Positions 41,184-51,019 of a stretch of DNA of 64,000 nt are shown here, piece after piece. The stretch's first letter is position 1, and each line of letters starts with the position of its first letter. The notes under the pieces were generated by a model. The model was not told the origin of the DNA. It saw only the letters and a list, made by a program, of their open reading frames with translations, and made no database searches. A program made the position numbers and the translations under genes. Source of the stretch: Aggregatibacter actinomycetemcomitans (GTDB lineage: Bacteria > Pseudomonadota > Gammaproteobacteria > Enterobacterales > Pasteurellaceae); the NCBI RefSeq assembly GCF_003130205.1, contig NZ_NRDF01000002.1, forward strand, positions 46,328 to 110,327. Reading direction: 5' to 3'.

Positions 41184-41651
41184 TCAGATCTTAAACCGAT
41201 GAATCACCTGATTCGCCGAGCCGCGCCAAATCAGGCTCGGATCCGCCTGCGCCTGAATGAATTTGCCATCAATTAATACGTCGATATAAGGCAGCATTTG
41301 CCGTTGATACTCATCCAATTCATCTAATTTGTAACCCGTCCACACCCAAATGTCTTTATCTGGGCATTCCCGTTTGACCCGTTGCACTAACGGCAACAGC
41401 GTTTCCACATTGCGCGGATGAAGCGGATCGCCACCGGAGAGGGTTAAGCCTTGGCGTTTAATGCGTGTGTCTTTGAGATCTTTGAGAATCTGTTCTTCCA
41501 TTTCAATACCAAACGGTACACCCGCACTAAACGACCAGCTTTTTTGATTGTAGCAGCCTTTACAGGCGTGCGTGCAACCGCTGACGAAAAGGGTGCAGCG
41601 TGTACCTTCGCCGTTGACGATGTCGACGGGGTAGTATTGGAGGTAGTTCAT
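41184..41651 (-). CDS. nrdG: anaerobic ribonucleotide reductase activating protein
   Basis: NrdG (155 residues) is a radical-SAM activase that forms the glycyl radical in NrdD. CTHACKGCYNQKSW near residue 27 gives CxxxCxxC, and LTLSGGDPLHPRN near residue 70 is the SAM-binding GGD region. It lies downstream of nrdD on the same strand, but 749 bases of repeat-rich DNA separate them. The pair normally lies close together. Confidence 0.95.
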   Translation of the reverse strand: MNYLQYYPVDIVNGEGTRCTLFVSGCTHACKGCYNQKSWSFSAGVPFGIEMEEQILKDLKDTRIKRQGLTLSGGDPLHPRNVETLLPLVQRVKRECPDKDIWVWTGYKLDELDEYQRQMLPYIDVLIDGKFIQAQADPSLIWRGSANQVIHRFKI

Positions 41652-42400
41652 TAGTTACTTATTTTTTAGATTATTTAACCCGTTATGGTTTTTGTTGATA
41701 TATCGGATTTCGCCGATAGCGAGTTGCTTTTCTTTGCGTCGCCAAAGAAAAGTAACCAAAAGAAAGGCGCCCCTGCTTTGCCTTGTTTATTCGCAACTCA
41801 GCACAGCTGACTTGCTCACCCCTTCGGGGTCGTTGGCATAGCCAACGCTTAAAATGCGTTGCATTTTGTCCTTTGTTCCATTGAATTTGCTTTACGGGAA
41901 TTTTGTAAACTCGCTACGCTCAAACAGTACAAAATTCCCTACAAATTCAATTTCACAAAGGCGGCAAAGAAGGGAACCCAACGTTGACTTTTAAAGTGCG
42001 GTAAAATTTTGTGGTATTTTTAGAAATTATGTAGCAAATGCACAAAACGGTTGCTGAGCTTGTCGAAGCATGAGTTTTGTGTTTGAAAAGGCTGAATTAC
42101 TAATCCTTCGACAAGCTCGGGAATCGGAATTTCAGCTTTGTGCAACTGATACATAACCTTTTTATTTTTCTATAAAAAACGCTTAAAAGAATAACCGCAC
42201 TTTTCCAGAATAATGCTCAAATAAATGGGGTCCCCGTATAAGACGCCTGAGCGACTTGCAATTTTTAGGAAATTTTCGCCTGTTTGAGCGCAGCGAGTTC
42301 GAAAATTTCCGTGAAAAAAATTGCAACCAAGCGAAGAACAGCGGCTTATCCGGGGTGTGTTCTTTGCTACTTTCTTGCACAAGCAAGAAAGTAGGAGTAA
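41652..42400. repeat. cluster of dyad repeats between nrdD and nrdG
   Basis: No credible gene is present. The region has several nested inverted repeats. Short hairpins lie at 41810-41880 (ACCCCTTCGGGGT, GTTGGCATAGCCAAC, AAAATGCGTTGCATTTT). A GGGAATTTTGTA / TACAAAATTCCC dyad lies near 41895-41945. GAGCTTGTCGAAG (42056-42068) pairs with CTTCGACAAGCTC (42106-42118). A large imperfect palindrome runs from 42232 to 42355. CTACTTTCTTGC / GCAAGAAAGTAG is perfect at 42367-42394. Such mosaics resemble dispersed intergenic repeats of Pasteurellaceae and Neisseriaceae. Some may fold in mRNA and modulate nrdG. Confidence 0.8.
42367..42394 (-). terminator. perfect hairpin directly after nrdD
   Basis: A 12-base perfect stem with a 4-base loop (ACAA) starts 6 bases after the nrdD stop. 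In the nrdD direction it is not followed by a clear T-tract, so it may be an mRNA-stabilising or pausing structure and not a strong terminator. Confidence 0.5.
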
Positions 42401-44527
42401 CTACATGTGTTTAACTCTGCGCTTCACTTCTTCTTGTTTGCCCGCATTAAACGGTCTGGCGTCGGGGCTGCCTAAGTAGCCGCAAACCCGTCGGGTGACG
42501 GAGACTTTTTCGCTGTCGTGGTTGCCGCATTTCGGGCAGGTGAAGCCTTTGCTGGTGCATTCAAATTCGCCGGTGAAACCGCATTCGTAGCATTCGTCGA
42601 TAGGCGTGTTGGTGCCGTAGTAAGGTACGCGGTCGTAGCTGTAATTCCACACGTCTTCCAGCGCTTTGAGGTTGTGCTGGATGTTCGGGTATTCGCCGTA
42701 GCAAATGAAACCACCGCTGGCGAGTGGCGGGTACACCATTTCAAAGTCCAGTTTGTCGTATGGATTGACTTTTTTCTCCACGTCCAGATGGTAGCTGTTG
42801 GTGTAGTAGCCTTTGTCGGTCACGCCGTCGATGACGCCGAATTGTTTGGTGTCTAAACGGCAGAAGCGGTCGCACAGGTTTTCGCTCGGGGTGGAATATA
42901 AACTGAAGGCATAGCCCGTTTCGGCGTGCCATTGTTTGGTGGCGTTGCTGAGGTATTCCACGATGGCGCGACCTTTTTCGCGCAGCATTTCGTCATCGTA
43001 AATATGACCTCGGTGATAGAGCGCATTGACGGTTTCGTAAATGCCGATGTAACCGAGGGAGATGGATGCGCGTCCATTTTTGAAGATTTGCGCCACGTTG
43101 TCGTCCGCTTTCAAACGCACACCGCAGGCACCTTCCATGTATAAAATCGGTGCCACGCGGGCTTTTGTATGTTCTAAGCGGGCAATACGGGTCATGAGCG
43201 CTCTTTTCGCCAAGGCTAAACGTTGGTCCAGGATTTCATAGAAACGTTTTTCATCACCTTTGGCTTCGATGGCGATACGCGGCAGGTTAAGGCTCACCAC
43301 ACCGAGATTATTGCGTCCGTCGTGGATTTGTTCACCGTGTTCTTCGTAGGCACCCAGGAAGCTACGACAGCCCATCGGCGCTTTGAAGGAACCGGTGACT
43401 TTGACCACCTGATCGTAATTGAGAATATCCGGATACATACGCTTGCTGGCACATTCCAAAGCAAGCTGTTTGATGTCGTAATTCGGATCATTCGGTTCCA
43501 GATTCACGCCCTTGCGTTGGGTGAAAACCAGTTTCGGGAACACCGGTGTTTTGTGATTTTTGCCTAAGCCGCGAATGCGGTTTTGTAAAATCGCTTTTTG
43601 AATTAAACGTGCCTGCCAACTTGTGCCTAAACCGAAACCGAACGTCACGAACGGGGTTTGGCCGTTGGCGGTGTGCAAGGTGTTCACTTCATATTCAAGG
43701 GATTGGAAGGCGTCGAAACAGTCTTTTTCGATAAGTGCCTGCGCGTACCCTTGCGCATCGGGCACATTCCACTGCGCGGCATTTTTCAGATGTTTGTCGT
43801 AACTGAGTTGAACATAAGGCGCCAACACTTCATCAATGCGGTTGATGGTGGTTCCACCGTAAATATGGCTTGCCACCTGCGCGATAATTTGCGCAGTCAC
43901 GGCGGTGGCGGTGCCGATGGACTTCGGCGGTTCGATTTCCGCGTTGCCCATTTTAAAGCCTTGGGTCAGCATGCCTTTTAAATCCACCAGCATGCAGTTG
44001 AACATCGGGAAGAAGGGTGAATAGTCCAAATCGTGATAATGAATTTCGCCTTTTTCATGGGCTTTCACCACATCGCGCGGCAGAATGTAACGTTTGGCAT
44101 AATGTTTCGCCACGATACCCGCCAGCAAATCCCGTTGGGTTGGGATCACTTTGGCGTCTTTATTGGCGTTTTCGTTCAGTAATTCCACGTTGCTTTGTTC
44201 AATTAACCCTTCAATTTCTTGGGTTAATTGACTGCGTTTTTCACGCGCCAAATCGCGATCGTGACGATATTCAATATAAGCGCGCGCCACTTGCGGGTAT
44301 TGGCTCCCCATTAAGTGATTTTCCACGATTTTTTGAATGTGGCTAATGTCGATTTCCTGTTGGTAATGGCTGAAAATGTCATCACTGACTTTTTGCGCCA
44401 CGGCATAGCAATAACGATCATCCGTAATGCCGACCGCTTGCGCCGCCTTTTTAATGGCGTTTACGATACGTTGAAGCTCAAAGCTAATGCGTGAACCGTC
44501 ACGCTTAATGACAAAAAATGTACCCAT
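42401..44527 (-). CDS. nrdD: anaerobic ribonucleoside-triphosphate reductase
   Basis: NrdD (708 residues) reduces NTPs to dNTPs without oxygen. An N-terminal ATP-cone covers residues 1-95 (VIKRDGSRISFELQRIVNAI). Near the C-terminus lie zinc-binding CYECGF and CPKCG and the glycyl-radical motif RRVCGYLGSPDARP, whose glycine is near residue 685. It is activated by NrdG, encoded downstream. Two NrdR-like boxes lie upstream at 44566-44581 and 44598-44613. Confidence 0.97.
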   Translation of the reverse strand: MGTFFVIKRDGSRISFELQRIVNAIKKAAQAVGITDDRYCYAVAQKVSDDIFSHYQQEIDISHIQKIVENHLMGSQYPQVARAYIEYRHDRDLAREKRSQLTQEIEGLIEQSNVELLNENANKDAKVIPTQRDLLAGIVAKHYAKRYILPRDVVKAHEKGEIHYHDLDYSPFFPMFNCMLVDLKGMLTQGFKMGNAEIEPPKSIGTATAVTAQIIAQVASHIYGGTTINRIDEVLAPYVQLSYDKHLKNAAQWNVPDAQGYAQALIEKDCFDAFQSLEYEVNTLHTANGQTPFVTFGFGLGTSWQARLIQKAILQNRIRGLGKNHKTPVFPKLVFTQRKGVNLEPNDPNYDIKQLALECASKRMYPDILNYDQVVKVTGSFKAPMGCRSFLGAYEEHGEQIHDGRNNLGVVSLNLPRIAIEAKGDEKRFYEILDQRLALAKRALMTRIARLEHTKARVAPILYMEGACGVRLKADDNVAQIFKNGRASISLGYIGIYETVNALYHRGHIYDDEMLREKGRAIVEYLSNATKQWHAETGYAFSLYSTPSENLCDRFCRLDTKQFGVIDGVTDKGYYTNSYHLDVEKKVNPYDKLDFEMVYPPLASGGFICYGEYPNIQHNLKALEDVWNYSYDRVPYYGTNTPIDECYECGFTGEFECTSKGFTCPKCGNHDSEKVSVTRRVCGYLGSPDARPFNAGKQEEVKRRVKHM

Positions 44528-44565
44528 GAGAGATGTCCATATTTAGTGTTATAAAAAATTGGATA

Positions 44566-44613
44566 ATACTATATATAGATATTTTATGGATTTCAAGACA
44601 CAAGATGTAGTGT
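44566..44613 (-). promoter_or_regulatory. tandem NrdR-box-like operators upstream of nrdD
   Basis: ACACAAGATGTAGTGT (44598-44613) matches the NrdR consensus ACACwAkATATwGTGT closely. A weaker 16-mer, ATACTATATATAGATA (44566-44581), lies 32 bases away, which is three helical turns and the usual spacing for paired NrdR boxes. They stand 39-86 bases before the nrdD start. NrdR represses nrd genes when dATP is high. Confidence 0.8.
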
Positions 44614-44708
44614 TTTTGTGGCTTGTTTGTTAACGTTCTGTTATGAGAAAAGTTTAGTGATTGGTTTCGTTAGGAATTTCATTCGGGGAGAAATGAGCGG
44701 GCGAAAAT

Positions 44709-44755
44709 AAAAAAGTGCGGTGAGAAAACACATTATTTTTCCACCGCACTTTTTT
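44709..44755. terminator. uptake-signal hairpin at the end of the emaA-like gene
   Basis: AAAAAAGTGCGGTG (44709-44722) pairs with CACCGCACTTTTTT (44742-44755) over 14 bases. It lies 24 bases beyond the adhesin stop and is one of two almost identical copies flanking that gene. Confidence 0.85.
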
Positions 44756-44779
44756 TCAGGTTAGTTCAACGAGCGTATT

Positions 44780-47700
44780 TTACCAGAAGTAGCCCGCGCC
44801 TGCCGTACCGCCAACTTCGCCTTGGGAGTTGGTGCTGAAAGAGACTTTCACGCCATATTTTCCGTTATCGGAAATACGTGAGTAACCCACTGCCACAGCG
44901 GTTTCGCTTTGATATTGACCGACGGCGGCGACTAATGCGGATTGTCCGTCTCTATGCGGCTGCATCAAACCTGCGGTAGCGAGGGCGGAAGCAGTGCCGG
45001 CTTTGCGACGTTTGTCCATTTTTTTCACGCGGTTATCAATGTTATCAATGCGATTGTTAATGGCACTGCCGACCTCTTGAAGCTGACTCATATTTACCGC
45101 ATCCGTCGGCGCTTTCCCTTTCGCAACGTTAGCAATTCGTTTGCCGCCGGCGTTGATGCCTTGGCTTGTCATGCCGGGACCGTCTTTAATCGTAACGCCG
45201 TCGTTATTGACCGTGGTATTACCTACGGTGAGGCTGCTATCCGCGCCGAGATTAACTTCCTTCGCCAGCTGAACGGTCATGGTGCCGTTTTTATCCGCAG
45301 CCACGCCGATATTATTTTGCGTTAATTTCTTCAGATCCGCACCGCCGCGAATGTTAAGTTGATCGCCTAATTTACGATTAACCGTGACTTCTTGGTTGTC
45401 CCCTTGGAAATTTAACCCTTTATCCACATTGTTGGCTAAATTCGTCACATTTTGGTTGGTTTGATGTAATTGGCTGCCGTTCACCGCCTCTTTACTATGG
45501 GCTGAAATTTCACCGTCTTTGACACCGGTGATTTTCTTATCATTGGCGTGAATGCCGTCCTTGGTGACACTTGGTCCGCCATTGATGTTGATACCGTTGC
45601 TATCCAGGGTGGTATCTCTGGTTTTCACTGTGGTGAATTCAACATCGTCTTGGGTTTCAACGGTGTACGTGGTGCTTCCGTCGGCGTTCTTTTGAGGCGT
45701 CACAGTGATGTTTTTGCCGGAGCTGACATTGGATTTGGCTTGGGCAATACTTTTATCCAATTGGGATTTGTTCACCGCATCTTTGTCATTTACTCCATCG
45801 GCAACCTGAGTAATACGACCATCTTCTTGGAACGAAATGCCGTCTTTACCGTCTTTGCCTTTGAGGGTCAACGCGTCTTTACCATCGGCACTACGTGTAG
45901 CGGCAATAGACATACCTGGTTGCCCGTCTTTCGCAAACGTGACGGAAGCCTCTTTACCATTGATGGATACGCCATCCTTACCGTTTTCCCCTTTTGACGC
46001 TAATGGTGCCTGCTTGCGTATCGTCTCCTACGGTGATGTGATTGCTTAAACCCACTTGTAAGGTCGGTTTGCCATTATCGGTAACCACTTTTGTAATAAC
46101 ACTGCCATCGCCTTTTACGTGCACGGTTTCCCCTAAATTGGCTTTAGCGGTTACGCCATTGTCATCACTTAAACCGAATCCACCATTTTTACCTGCGTCG
46201 GTAATGTTGTTAATGGATTTTTGTAAATCGCCGATATTCGCCGCATTTTTTAAGGTATTACCTGAGGCATCTTTTAAGGCAACCGTTGAACCGTCAGCTT
46301 GTTTTAGCCCGCTGTCTATGTTCACAATTTGATTACCGCCGTTATTTAGCCCTTTATCCGTTAAGCTGACTGCCTTTGTCGGATCTTTCGGGGTAATCGT
46401 CATACCATTGCCATGGATAACCGTTGTATTGTCGCCATTCTTGAATTGCGCACTGGTTAACTCTTTAAGCTCCTTGGCTAATTTCACTTCCAGTTTGCCG
46501 TTATTGGCATTCACGCCGATGTTGTTGTCGGATAATTTGTTTTTATCCGCACCGCCCACAATTTCCAGTTTTTGATTTAAGGTTTTGCTGATGACTTCAG
46601 TGCCGTTATCTCTGGCGAATTTTAAGCCGTCTTCAAGGGTCGCCACTGCTTCATTATTCACCATTAAACGATTTTTCGGATTGGTTCCATTCACACCGGC
46701 AGGACCTTGTGCTGTGTTGATGGTGACAGGATTCGCCCCGTCTTTGCCATTTAACGCAATGGAACCGTCTTTACCGTTAATCGCCACACTGGAACCATCT
46801 TTGCCGTTCACTTTAATGGAAGAATCTTTACCATTCACACCGTTAGCGTCTTTTTGACCTAACGCTAAATCATCTTTCAGATTCACTTTAAACGGATTGG
46901 CGGCTGAGCCATCGCCTTCAATGGTTGTATTGTTGCCGGAAGCCATTGCTGTTTTTTCCGGTGTTGGAATATTGGCTTTGATTTTGTAGGTTTTTTGTCC
47001 TGTCGTATTATCGGTTTCGTCAGTTACCGTAATCGTAGAATCAGCCGCTTTCACAACAGCGCCTAAAGCGGTAATGACTTTCTTGCCGTTATCGGTAATG
47101 TTGGCGAGATTTTTATCTGCCGCATTGTCGATCTTATCTTTCGTTGTTTGGGCAAGATCCACCGTGACATCATCGCCGGATGCCAATGTTGTCACATATT
47201 TCTGGTTATCTCCGCCTTTGATATTAAATTTGATCCCGCCGTTGTGAGATAAGGTTTTCTCTGTAGTGCTACCGTTGTTACCGCCTAAAGAAACCTTATT
47301 ATCGAATTTTTTATCGACTATAGATAATTGATCTTCCGTTGCTGTACGACCGGTTATTGGCGCGCCTGTCCAACTTGTATTGGTTAAACCGCTAATATGG
47401 CCGTTATTACCATCAATGGTGATTGGGTGGCCATTGGTTTTCGGCCCAACGGTCAAGCTCGGATTTAACGCCACTTTATAGTTAATGTGCCCATCCGCCG
47501 CGTTTTCAGGTGTGATTTGAATATTATCATCGCCTTTCTCAACCGTGCTTTTGGCTTTTGCGGTTTCAGCCAATAATTGCCCGCCATTCACGGCATCTTG
47601 GCTGTTAGCTGCAATAGTGCCATCTGCTACATTGGTAATTTTCTTATTGCCTGCATCTACACCTGATTGAGTAAGTTTAGGGCCGTTGGTGATTTCTACA

Positions 47701-50675
47701 CCGTTACCGGTTAATTTGGTATTGCCCGTGGTCACAGAAGTAAATTCAACATCATCTTTGGTGGCAAAAGAGAATTTTTTATCGCTTTGAGTAATTTTGA
47801 TGTTTTTTCCTGCATCGTAAGTCACCGTATCGCCATTTTTAACGGAATTAGACGCATTGCCGACAACTTCGCCATCGGATTTAGAGGCAGTGATTGTCCA
47901 TGCGGCATTATTTAGCGCATCTATCACATTTTTAACTGTGGCTACGCCATCTTTACCATCAGTGCCGTTGGCGCCATTTGCTCCCGGCGTTCCTGCTACC
48001 GCAGCTTTGCCATTTTCCACTTTAATGGTGGATAAATTGACGTCATATTTCACTACGCCATTGTCTGCAACGGAAGCGGTTGTCATCATGCCATTGGTAA
48101 AGTTTAACCCTTTGTCCAACATAACAGTTTTATCACCGCTACCGTTAGCTTTATAAGTTAACAGGATAGATTTCGCCGCTTCTGTGCCATTAAAGGTTAC
48201 GGCATAAGTATCAACGCCATTTACATCTGTTTTGTTTACATTAATCGGTGCCGAACCTGTCACTTTAACCGCTTCTTTTGCGGCACTTTGTACAGCTTTT
48301 TTGGATACGGATACTTCGTATTTCGCACCCATATCGCCGGCGTTTTTACCATTTGCTACGCTAATATCCGCCAGATTTTCATCTCCGGCTTGAGCTGCTT
48401 TTTTCTCAACAACTTCCGTTGATGCGGCACCACCAAGAAGATTTTTTAATTGTTTAAAGTTAACCGCGTCGTTATCCTGAGTGCCTTCAGCCACGCCGGT
48501 AATGCGATTATTTCCCATATTGATGGTTCCGCCATTTTGAACGCTGAAGTTCTTAACAGTGGTGTTGCCTGTTGCAGTTAGATCTTGGGTCGTAACATTA
48601 GTGAACGTGACATTTTCTTGGGTTGAGAAGGTGAAGTTAGTGCCGTTTTGTTTGACTGCTAAATTCTTTCCTGCCAGTAGCTTCACTTGGTTACTCGGTT
48701 TGATTGCTGCTGTCGAGGCTGCGCCATTTTGAGTACCACCATTTTCCACGCTGGAAGTGATTTGCCAACCTTGTTCTACACGGCTGGCGACAGCAAATAA
48801 TTGAGAGCCATTAACGGCATCGGTTGAGTTTGCCGCAACATTACCCGCTGCCACATTTTTAATTTGACGCTCATTGCCTTTTGAGCCAATGCTTACAAAA
48901 TACCCTGAGTCTTTTACCGTGCCGGTAAAACCTGAATAGGTATATCCGTTAACAGCCGCACTGCTAACACTTGAAACAGAATGTGAACCTTCCGTGGTGG
49001 AGGAATTTCCTAAAATGACGGAACCGTTGGTTGTCGCAGTGATATTGGCACCCAATGCAACGGTATTTTTGCCGCTAACATTGCTGTTTAAACCAATAGC
49101 AATGGAATTCGTTGCTGTGGTTCCTGTTGCGGCTTTTTCGCCTAACGCAATAGAACCTGCCGCTTTAGCCCCTTTATTGTCGTAATTGCTACCGGTTGCG
49201 GTATTGGTACTATTTACACTTACATAATTGGTTTGTGCCGCTTCAACGGCGGCTTTGACATTGGAGTATGGGGTATTTTTGATATTAAATACAGGCGCTT
49301 GATAAGTGTGCCCATCTGTTGCATAGCCTGTATAGCTATTGCCGGCAATGGACTTGGCTAAATTATCATTCACGAATTTTAGCTGCGCAACATTCACTGC
49401 ATCAGTATCATTACGACCACCGGCAACATTAATAATTCGACGCTCTTTACCGGCGTTTGCAACAGCTACAACACCATTATTAACATTGTAGTTTTGTGAT
49501 GTATATTTTGATGTTCCCCCATCAATACTAGTTACGATAGTGCCTGTGCCTAAAGCTAAAGAATTGGCTACGTTAGCTTGAGCTCCTTGACCAATTGCCA
49601 TTGCACCTTCCTTAGTTGCACTAGAACTTTCACCGATTGCTACAACGTTTTTATAGGTTGCATTTGCTTTAGAACCGATAGCAATCGTGTTTTCACCAGC
49701 TGCATTTGCCTCATAGCCAAAAGCAACTGAGGACTGTTTTAAAGCTTTTGCATTTGTGCCCACTGCAATGGCTTTTTCCGCTTTTTGAGAGGTATTGGCT
49801 GAAGTAACATTTTCGTTAAGATAGGAATCATGTACTACGTCAAATCCGCCAGTTTGTGAACCATAACCTAATGCAAAAGAATCGTCACCATTAGTCTTAG
49901 CTGCAGTGCCTAATGCCATAGAGCGATGGCCATTAGTTTGAGTATTGTCTAAGCCATCATATTTTGTCTTTTTAGTATTACCAGTAGATGTTGAGAGAAC
50001 TTTAGGTTTTACGCTACCAATGGCAATAGACTGATCTCCTTTTGCTGTTGCTGAAGCACCTAACGCAAAGCTAGATTCGCCTGCAGCCCAAGCAACAGAA
50101 CCAATAGCAGTGGAATAATCCCCGGTTGCCGCAGATTGGCGCATCATCGCAAGGGAATTAATTCCTGATGATCTGGATGCTGTACCGATCGCAATACCGC
50201 CATTTTTTTCTGCTCTGGAAAACGAACCTAGGGCCATAGCTAATCCCCCAGTTGCTTTGGCATAATCACCTAAAGCGATCCCATTTTAATCTTGGTCTGC
50301 ATCTCGTGCGTCTGAATTTTTACCTATGGCAATACCATATGCATATCGACTGTCATACAGTCGATTTGGGGTACCGAGTTGATCTTTATTTTCGTAGGAT
50401 TTGCTACCGGGGTTGAAATAGTTGAAGGGGCTATTCCCTGTTCTTGGGGAAGAATTTGCCCCCTCGGATTTCACAGAATTGTTTTCAACAGAACCTATAG
50501 CAATGTAAGCGTTGATACTAAAGGAGAGAAATAATAACGGGGCTGCAGCAATGAATATTTTAGTTTTTTTAGGTATATCTGTAGTGGTAGAAAGGGAGAA
50601 AGCTTTAGATAGTTCAGATACGGCAACCCATGTCTGAGATGCTTTACACCAGATTACTTTAAAGACTTTATTCAT
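44780..50675 (-). pseudogene. emaA: EmaA-like trimeric autotransporter adhesin, broken by a nonsense codon and a frameshift
   Basis: Three minus-strand frames form one YadA-type adhesin. Segment 50675-50286 encodes a 56-residue extended signal peptide (MNKVFKVIWCKASQTWVAV, ending SINA) and stops at TAA 50286-50288 (codon 130). The same frame continues (NGIALGDYAKATGG) to 45978. A shift in AAAAGGGG at about 45993-46000 then moves the frame, and 45913-44780 completes it. Corrected, the product has about 1964 residues, close to the 1965 remembered for A. actinomycetemcomitans EmaA. Left-handed head repeats (SVAFGYEANAAGENTIAIGS) fill about residues 130-430. Neck motifs (TDAVN) and a long collagen-like or KDG-rich stalk follow, then a four-strand membrane anchor (SALVAAVGQYQSETAVAVGY...GAGYFW). 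Intact EmaA forms collagen-binding surface appendages. The symbol is given by size, architecture and genus. Confidence 0.85.
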
Positions 50676-51019
50676 CTTATGTTTTCCTTTTTGTTAGGGT
50701 AAATTACATTGATAATTAATATGTTAATAGGTTGTGCAGCTTAAAAATGTAGATTAAGGTGTTATAAATTAGATTTGGTACTTGATTATATTAATGGAAT
50801 TTTATTGGCTAATATTTGCGCAAGACTGAATTAAGGGGGTACATCGTAACCATATAATTTTTAAATGCAAGTAAATTTTCATTGTTTTACAAAAAATAAG
50901 GTCTTTTTTGAAATTTTTTATTAAAATTCACTTGAAAGACGAATAATAAAGAGAAATTAATATAAAAAGTGCGGTGAAAAAACACATTATTTTTCCACCG
51001 CACTTTTATGTTGAATCAT
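50676..51019. other. A+T-rich upstream region of the emaA-like gene
   Basis: This 344-base gap holds an AAGGAAAA ribosome-binding site just before the adhesin ATG and an uptake-signal hairpin at its far end that terminates the acyl-CoA synthetase gene. The base composition is markedly A+T-rich. I could not assign a promoter with confidence, and I see no gene. Confidence 0.6.
50965..51007 (-). terminator. uptake-signal hairpin after the acyl-CoA synthetase gene
   Basis: AAAAGTGCGGTG and CACCGCACTTTT pair over 12 bases, 12 bases beyond the stop of the synthetase gene. The 43-base segment matches 44711-44753 at 42 of 43 positions. Confidence 0.85.

Noticed and set aside
42170..42386. Two short minus-strand frames inside the nrdD-nrdG interval
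   Set aside because: They lie across the arms of large palindromes, lack start signals and read like repeat DNA.
42513..44346. Several long plus-strand frames opposite nrdD
   Set aside because: They are antisense shadows of a strongly conserved gene with no start sites or known content.
45978..46000. Programmed -1 frameshift or phase-variable run in the adhesin
   Set aside because: The A4G4 run is short, no stimulatory structure is evident and a second stop exists upstream, so a plain mutation is simpler.
46042..49185. Plus-strand frames opposite the adhesin stalk
   Set aside because: They arise from the repetitive stalk composition and have no features of real genes.
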